Assembly (NCBI GenBank): GCA_015494005.1
Contig: WGCB01000491.1
Span: forward strand, 1 to 9,723
Direction of reading: 5' to 3'
From: Caldilineaceae bacterium
GTDB taxonomy: Bacteria; Chloroflexota; Anaerolineae; Caldilineales; Caldilineaceae
DNA length: 9,723 bases
The position numbers and the translations under genes were made by a program. The notes under the pieces were generated by a model. That model saw nothing but the letters and a program-made list of their open reading frames with translations. It made no database searches and was not told the DNA's origin. Below are positions 5,151 to 9,723 of the stretch, piece by piece (the first letter of the stretch is position 1; each line of letters opens with the position of its first letter).

Positions 5151-6887
5151 ATGACTTCGAACCACCCCAAACCCTCTCCCCAGATGCGCGCCCTGGTGGA
5201 CCGCTACCTGCGGGGGGAGCTGAGCCGCCGGGACTTCCTGCGCACGGTCGTCGCCGTGGGCGGGCTGACCGCGGTCCAGGCCATCCTGGCGGCCTGCGCC
5301 CCGGCCGCGCCGCCCTCCGCCGGGGGACAGACCGGCGCCGCACCCGCCGCGGAGACCGCCGCCGGCAGCGCCCCGGAACCCAAGATGCTCATCTACGCGG
5401 CCAGCCAGGACATCCCCACCATCGACCCGTCGGACCGGACCGACTACTCCATCGGCGCGGTCAGCCGCCAGCTCTACGACCGCCTCTTCCGCTTCGAGGG
5501 GGGCTGGCCCCAGCCCATCGAGCCCTGCATCTGCGAGAGCTACGAGGGATCGGACGACGCCACCGAGTGGACCTTCCACCTCACGGACAAGGCCGTCTTC
5601 CACAACGGGGACCCGGTCACCGCGGAGGCGGTGGTCTACTCCTACCAGCGCACCCTGCGCTTCCAGAAGCAGCGCTCCAGCCTCATCGCCCCCTTCCTGG
5701 ACGAGGGCGGCATCGAGGCGGTGGACGACCGCACCGTGCGCATGGTGCTCAAGAGCCCCTTCGGCGACTTCCCCCGGCTGCTGGCCTTCCACGAGCAGCC
5801 CATCGTGAACCCCCGCCAGGTGAAGGAGCACGAGCAGGGCGGCGACGAGGGCGCGGCCTGGCTGACGGAGAACGAGGCCGGCTCCGGCCCCTTCGTGATC
5901 AAGGAGTGGGAGCCGGGCAATCGCTACGTCCTGGAGGCGGTGCCGGACTACTGGCAGGGCTGGCCGGGTGAGAGCCGCCTGGCCGGCTTCGTCTGGCGCA
6001 TCATCCGGGAGACCGCGGACCGGCGCATCGCCCTGCTGGCCGGGGAAGTGGACATGGCGGACACCATCTCCACCGACGACATCGACATCATCGCCAACAC
6101 GCCCGGCTACCACGTGGAGGAGAACTTCGGCCTCCTGGCCGGCTACGTGAAGATGAACAACCAGCTGGAGCCCACCTCGGACCTGCACTTCCGCAAGTTC
6201 ATCGCCTACGCCATGGACTACGAGGCCCTGGTGAACGTGCTGGGCGGCCATGCCAAGCTCATGACCGGCCCCATCCCCGAGGGCGTGCCCTACCAGGACC
6301 CCAACGTCCAGCCCCAATATCGGCACGACCTGGAGAAGGCCAAGGAACACCTGGACCAGACCCCCTGGAAGGACGGCGGCATCGAGCTGGACTACGTCTA
6401 CGTCACCGGGCTGGACTTCGAGGAGCAGCTGGGCCTCATCCTCCTGGAGCAGCTGGGCAAGTTCAACATCAAGGTGAACATGGTGCCCAAGGTCTGGCCG
6501 GACATGGTGGCCGCCTGCGGCCAGCCGGAGACAGGCCCCCACCTGATCAACATCTTCGTGGACAGCGGCCCCATCCCCTACAATTGGTTCGTGGAGCAGT
6601 GGTACTCCAAGAGCTGGGACCGGGATACCGGCGGCAGCTTCCAGACCTGTGACTTCTACAAGAATCCCGAGGTGGACACCCTGGTGGAGACCCTGCGGGG
6701 CGCGGTGGATCCGGCGGAGCAGGAGCGCATCGTCAAGGAGCTCCAGCAGATCATCATGGAGGAGATCCCCGGGCTGCCCGTCTACGTCCTGCCCACCATC
6801 ATCGGCATGAGCGACAACGTGAAGGGCTACGTCTTCTACGGCGACATCAGCGTGGACTTCTGGCGGCTCTGGCTGGCCGACGCCTAA
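5151..6887 (+). CDS. Tat-exported lipoprotein substrate-binding protein of a peptide-type ABC importer
   Basis: A 578-residue protein of the SBP_bac_5 (DppA/OppA) family, which captures the substrate outside the membrane and delivers it to the permeases. The N-terminal region has about 24 residues, a twin-arginine motif SRRDFL at 25-30, a hydrophobic stretch (about 32-47), and a lipobox LAAC with lipid-accepting Cys49. An Ala/Pro/Gly-rich linker (50-77) follows. The mature domain begins near MLIYAASQDIPTIDP (79-93). The family signature region is TEWTFHLTDKAVFHNGDPVT at 138-157, continuing to AVVYSYQR; GSGPFVIKEWEPGNRY at 244-259 is also typical. The C-terminal half contains the second lobe and ends at DFWRLWLADA. 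Length is normal. The mature protein has four further cysteines (126, 128, 456, 500), more than is common for this family. It is followed after 23 bases by the permeases. Family and export route are well supported; the ligand (peptide, or a cyclic amide for HyuAB) is inferred from neighbours only. Confidence 0.92.
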   Translation: MTSNHPKPSPQMRALVDRYLRGELSRRDFLRTVVAVGGLTAVQAILAACAPAAPPSAGGQTGAAPAAETAAGSAPEPKMLIYAASQDIPTIDPSDRTDYSIGAVSRQLYDRLFRFEGGWPQPIEPCICESYEGSDDATEWTFHLTDKAVFHNGDPVTAEAVVYSYQRTLRFQKQRSSLIAPFLDEGGIEAVDDRTVRMVLKSPFGDFPRLLAFHEQPIVNPRQVKEHEQGGDEGAAWLTENEAGSGPFVIKEWEPGNRYVLEAVPDYWQGWPGESRLAGFVWRIIRETADRRIALLAGEVDMADTISTDDIDIIANTPGYHVEENFGLLAGYVKMNNQLEPTSDLHFRKFIAYAMDYEALVNVLGGHAKLMTGPIPEGVPYQDPNVQPQYRHDLEKAKEHLDQTPWKDGGIELDYVYVTGLDFEEQLGLILLEQLGKFNIKVNMVPKVWPDMVAACGQPETGPHLINIFVDSGPIPYNWFVEQWYSKSWDRDTGGSFQTCDFYKNPEVDTLVETLRGAVDPAEQERIVKELQQIIMEEIPGLPVYVLPTIIGMSDNVKGYVFYGDISVDFWRLWLADA

Positions 6888-6910
6888 CTCGAAAACAGAC
6901 AAAGCAGACC

Positions 6911-7927
6911 ATGCAACTTCGCTACTACATTCTGCGCCGAGTATTGCTCATCATTCCCGTGCTGGTGGGGCTCTCCATCGTCACCTTCACGGTGGCTCGC
7001 CTGGTGCCCGGGGACCCGGTCAAGCTGGCCGCGGGTCCCCGGGCCTCGCCGGAGGAGATCCAACGCCTGCGGGAGGAGTTCGGGCTGGACAAACCCCTGG
7101 TGGTCCAGTACCTGGAGTACATGCGCGGGGTGCTGCAAGGGGACCTGGGCCGCTCCCTGATGAACGGCCACCCAGTGACCACGGACCTGCGCCGCTACTT
7201 CCCCGCCACCCTGGAGCTGGTGCTGGTCTCCATGGCCATCGCGGTGCTCCTGGGCATCCCCGGCGCGGTGATCGCCGCCGTCTACCGGGACCGCTGGCCG
7301 GATCAGGTTTCCCGGGTGCTGGCCCTGGGCTCCATCAGCATGCCCATCTTCTGGCTGGCCATCATGCTCCAGCTCATCTTCGCCCAGCACCTGCGGGTCC
7401 TCCCGGTCAGCGGACGCTTCGACGCCCGGGCGCCCTACCCGGAGACGATCACCGGGCTGCTGACCCTGGACACCCTGCTCCAGGGGGACTGGACCAGTTT
7501 CCGCATCGCCCTGCGCCACCTCCTGCTGCCGGCCATCTGCCAGTCCCTCCTGGCCCTGGCCTTGACCACCCGCTTCCTGCGCTCGGACATCCTGGACGTG
7601 CTGCAGCGGGACTTTGTGCGCATGGCCCGGGCCAACGGCATCCCGGAGCGGATCATCCTCTTCAAGTACGTGCTGAAGAACGCCATGATCGCCACCGTCT
7701 CCATGCTGGGCTTCCTCTTCGGCTATTCCCTGGGCGGCTCGGTGCTCATCGAGACGGTCTTCGACTGGCCAGGCATCGGCCTCTACGCCATGAACTCGGC
7801 CCTGACCCTGGACTTCCAGCCCATCATGGGGATCACCCTCTTCGTTGGGTTGCTCTTCACCCTGGTCAACCTGGGGACGGATCTGTTCTACGGGGTCCTG
7901 GACCCGCGCATTCGGTACGGGAGGTAG
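6911..7927 (+). CDS. dppB: ABC importer permease, DppB/OppB type
   Basis: A 338-residue integral membrane protein, the usual length for DppB/OppB. It forms half of the transport channel. The N-terminal LRRVLLIIPVLVGLSIVTF begins the first membrane segment (about 9-30) and is followed by the family motif VPGDP (32-36) and DLGRS (78-82). Further hydrophobic segments lie at about 101-124, 136-158, 203-221, 259-283 and 303-326, giving six. The EAA-type cytoplasmic loop that contacts the ATPase is DFVRMARANGIPERIILF at about 234-251. ETVFDWPGIG (281-290) and C-terminal LDPRIRY (330-336) are characteristic. No clear ribosome binding site precedes the ATG; only an AAAGCAGA stretch lies in the 23-base gap. 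Translation may depend on ribosomes arriving from the binding-protein gene, or be low. The TAG is 3 bases before the next start. Confidence 0.93.
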   Translation: MQLRYYILRRVLLIIPVLVGLSIVTFTVARLVPGDPVKLAAGPRASPEEIQRLREEFGLDKPLVVQYLEYMRGVLQGDLGRSLMNGHPVTTDLRRYFPATLELVLVSMAIAVLLGIPGAVIAAVYRDRWPDQVSRVLALGSISMPIFWLAIMLQLIFAQHLRVLPVSGRFDARAPYPETITGLLTLDTLLQGDWTSFRIALRHLLLPAICQSLLALALTTRFLRSDILDVLQRDFVRMARANGIPERIILFKYVLKNAMIATVSMLGFLFGYSLGGSVLIETVFDWPGIGLYAMNSALTLDFQPIMGITLFVGLLFTLVNLGTDLFYGVLDPRIRYGR

Positions 7928-7930
7928 CGG

Positions 7931-8857
7931 ATGGACACCCACATGGCCCTGGAGCCACCCAAGGGGTGGCTGGCCCGCTGGCTGGAGGAGAACCAGAGCT
8001 GGCTGGAGGAGTGGCGCCGGGGGATCCACCGCTTCCGTCGCAGCCGCCTCTCGGTGATCGGCCTGGTCATGGTCCTCCTCCTGGTGCTGGTGGCCATCAC
8101 CGGCTCCTGGTGGGTGCCCTACCCGGAGGACGCCACCGGCGCGCTCCACATCAGCGAGCGCTTCCAGCCCCCCAGCCTGGCCCACCCCTTCGGCACGGAC
8201 GAGGTGGGCCGGGATGTCTTCAGCCGGGTGGTGCTGGGGACCCGCATCTCCTTCCAGGTGGGGGCCATCATCCTCATCGTGGCCATCACCATCGGCGTGA
8301 CCCTGGGAGGCATCGCCGGCTATTTCGGCGGTTGGGCCAACGAGATCATCATGCGCATCACGGACATCATGCTCACCTTCCCGGGGATCTTCCTGGCCCT
8401 GGCCATCACCGCGGCCCTGGGCCCGGGGGTGCGCAACGCCATGCTGGCCCTCTCCATCACCTGGTGGCCAGGCTACGCCCGGCTGGTCCAGGCCCAGGTC
8501 CTCTCCGCCCGAGAGGAGGACTACGTGGAGTCGGCCCGGGCCATCGGCGCGGGGCACACCCGCATCCTCTTCCGGCACATCCTGCCCAACCTGCTCTCGG
8601 CCATCATCGTGAAGGCCTCCATGGACATCGGCTTCGCCATCCTGAACCTGGCCGCGTTGGGCTTCATCGGCGTGGGCGCGCAGCAGCCCACCCCAGAGTG
8701 GGGCGCGATGGTGGCCTTCGGTCGTCGCTTCCTGCCCCACTACTGGTGGTATTCCACCTTCCCGGGGCTGGCCATGTTTTTCACGGTGTTCGGCTTCAAC
8801 ATGCTGGGGGACGGCCTGCGGGATGTGCTGGATCCCCAGAGCAGGCACGGGGCATAG
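7931..8857 (+). CDS. dppC: ABC importer permease, DppC/OppC type
   Basis: A 308-residue membrane protein, the second permease of the importer. A cytosolic N-terminal stretch (1-38) is rich in Trp, Glu and Arg, then the first membrane segment lies at about 41-62. HPFGTDEVGRDVFSRVVLG (85-103) is the hallmark motif of DppC/OppC. More hydrophobic segments follow at about 108-131, 143-162, 168-185, 222-248 and 277-296. The ATPase-contacting loop is EEDYVESARAIGAGHTRILF at 195-214. QQPTPEWGAM (251-260) and C-terminal GFNMLGDGLRDVLDPQ (288-303) are characteristic. GGGAGG-like sequence (GGGAGG at 7919-7924) sits 6 bases before the ATG, inside the end of dppB, so the two permeases are probably coupled. 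An in-frame ATG at 7943 is an alternative but less well placed start. Length and motifs are intact. Confidence 0.93.
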   Translation: MDTHMALEPPKGWLARWLEENQSWLEEWRRGIHRFRRSRLSVIGLVMVLLLVLVAITGSWWVPYPEDATGALHISERFQPPSLAHPFGTDEVGRDVFSRVVLGTRISFQVGAIILIVAITIGVTLGGIAGYFGGWANEIIMRITDIMLTFPGIFLALAITAALGPGVRNAMLALSITWWPGYARLVQAQVLSAREEDYVESARAIGAGHTRILFRHILPNLLSAIIVKASMDIGFAILNLAALGFIGVGAQQPTPEWGAMVAFGRRFLPHYWWYSTFPGLAMFFTVFGFNMLGDGLRDVLDPQSRHGA

Positions 8858-8865
8858 GGGGAACC

Positions 8866-9723
8866 ATGGACCACGACACTCCCCTGGTGGCTATCCGAGA
8901 CCTGCGGCTGAACTTCCACACCTTCGAGGGGGTGGCCAGGACCCTGGTGGGCGTGGACCTGACCCTGCACCGGGGCGATGTGCTGGGCCTGGTGGGGGAA
9001 ACGGGCTGCGGCAAGACCATGACCGCGCTCAGCATCCCCCGGCTCATCCCCTGCCCGCCCGGGGAGATCGCCGGGGGCCAGGTCCTCTTCGACGGCCAGG
9101 ATGTGCTGGCCAAGTCCCAGGCGGAGATGCAGGAGCTCCGGGCCCGACGCATGGCCCTCATCTTCCAGGACCCCACCACCAACCTGAACCCGGTTTTCAC
9201 CATCCGGGAGCAGATGGTGGACGCCATCCTGAGCAAGCAGGGGGCCCGCTCCCTCTGGGGGTACACCCCGGTGGCCCGGCTCATCCCCTCGGCCCGGGAG
9301 CAGCGACGCCAGGCCCAGCAGGTGGCGGTGGAGATGCTGCGCCGGGTGGGGATCCCCCATCCCGAGCGGCGCATCCACAGCTACCCCCACGAGTTCAGCG
9401 GCGGCATGAAGCAGCGGGTGCTCATCGCCATGGCCGTGGCCGGTCGGCCGGACCTCCTCATCGCGGACGAGCCCACCACGGCCCTGGATGTCTCCATCCA
9501 GGCCCAGATCCTGCGCCTCTTCAAGCGCCTGGTCCAGGAGTTTCACCTGACGGTGCTCATCATCACCCACAACCTGGGAGTGGTGGCCCGGACCTGCAAC
9601 CGGGTGGCGGTGATGTACGCCGGCCGGGTGGTGGAGGAGGGGGATGTGCGCCGCATCTTCAAGAACCCCCAGCACCCCTACACCCAGGGGTTGCTCCGGG
9701 CCCTGCCCACCCGGGAGCACCGC
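8866..9723 (+). CDS. dppD: ABC importer ATPase, DppD/OppD type (3' end outside window)
   Basis: The first 286 residues of a nucleotide-binding subunit; no stop before the window edge. GGGGGA at 8857-8862 precedes the ATG by 3 bases. Motifs in order: Walker A GETGCGKT at 44-51, Q-loop FQDP at 100-103, signature FSGGMKQR at 177-184, Walker B LLIADE at 197-202, D-loop ALDVS at 206-210, and H-loop ITHN at 233-236. Relatives usually read ITHD, and the signature is usually LSGGMRQR; catalytic residues Lys50, Glu202 and His235 are present, so it should be active. A segment at about 124-147 ([20 protein letters not shown] onward) between the Q-loop and the signature looks like a modest insertion compared with E. 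coli-type OppD. The end, [15 protein letters not shown], is the start of the C-terminal HPY domain, whose cysteine part would lie beyond the edge. It powers uptake with dppB and dppC; a paired F-type ATPase is expected downstream. Confidence 0.92.
   Translation, partial: MDHDTPLVAIRDLRLNFHTFEGVARTLVGVDLTLHRGDVLGLVGETGCGKTMTALSIPRLIPCPPGEIAGGQVLFDGQDVLAKSQAEMQELRARRMALIFQDPTTNLNPVFTIREQMVDAILSKQGARSLWGYTPVARLIPSAREQRRQAQQVAVEMLRRVGIPHPERRIHSYPHEFSGGMKQRVLIAMAVAGRPDLLIADEPTTALDVSIQAQILRLFKRLVQEFHLTVLIITHNLGVVARTCNRVAVMYAGRVVEEGDVRRIFKNPQHPYTQGLLRALPTREHR

Noticed and set aside
3384..6902. Long antisense open frame of over 1100 codons opposite hyuB and the binding protein
   Set aside because: It is the reverse shadow of GC-rich coding sequence, rich in His/Gly/Val/Asp/Leu with no recognisable domain or plausible start context. 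The same applies to the long antisense frames at 1132-3366, 6884-8848 and 8740-9720.

Overview
The window is a gene-dense, strongly GC-rich bacterial segment in which every supported gene lies on the + strand. It reads as one long operon-like block: genes either overlap or are separated by 3 to 74 bases, and no convincing internal terminator is visible. The coding style and the signal peptide of the binding protein (twin-arginine motif SRRDFL followed by an LAAC lipobox and an Ala/Pro-rich linker) resemble environmental Chloroflexota such as Caldilineae. This taxonomic guess is an inference and not certain. The heptamer repeat between the two hydantoinase genes fits the same loose impression.

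Layout: (1) 1-200 is the C-terminal end of a peptide-type ABC transporter ATPase with a four-cysteine C-terminal domain. (2) 148-948 is an Asp/Glu/hydantoin-racemase family enzyme whose start overlaps that ATPase end in another frame. (3) 965-1300 is a 111-residue EthD-like ferredoxin-fold protein. (4) 1300-3351 and 3426-5096 are the two subunits of a hydantoinase/oxoprolinase-type enzyme, HyuA and HyuB. They are separated by a 74-base spacer with an unusual tandem heptamer. (5) 5151-6887, 6911-7927, 7931-8857 and 8866-9723 are a Dpp/Opp-type importer: a Tat-exported lipoprotein binding protein, two permeases, and the first ATPase, which runs off the right edge.

Working model (inference): the importer captures an amide or cyclic amide compound (short peptide, lactam, hydantoin or oxoproline-like), the racemase interconverts enantiomers, and HyuAB opens the ring with ATP. 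The EthD-like protein has no assigned role and is the least explained member. A second peptide-type transporter apparently lies just upstream, because an ATPase tail precedes the racemase. The locus therefore holds enzymes sandwiched between two transporter gene sets.

The most interesting non-coding signal is the CTCCTTA heptamer array before hyuB. Its unit matches the 3' end of 16S rRNA, and it can pair with the hyuB ribosome binding site. I see no RNA genes, CRISPR arrays, insertion sequences or other mobile elements, and no gap longer than 300 bases.
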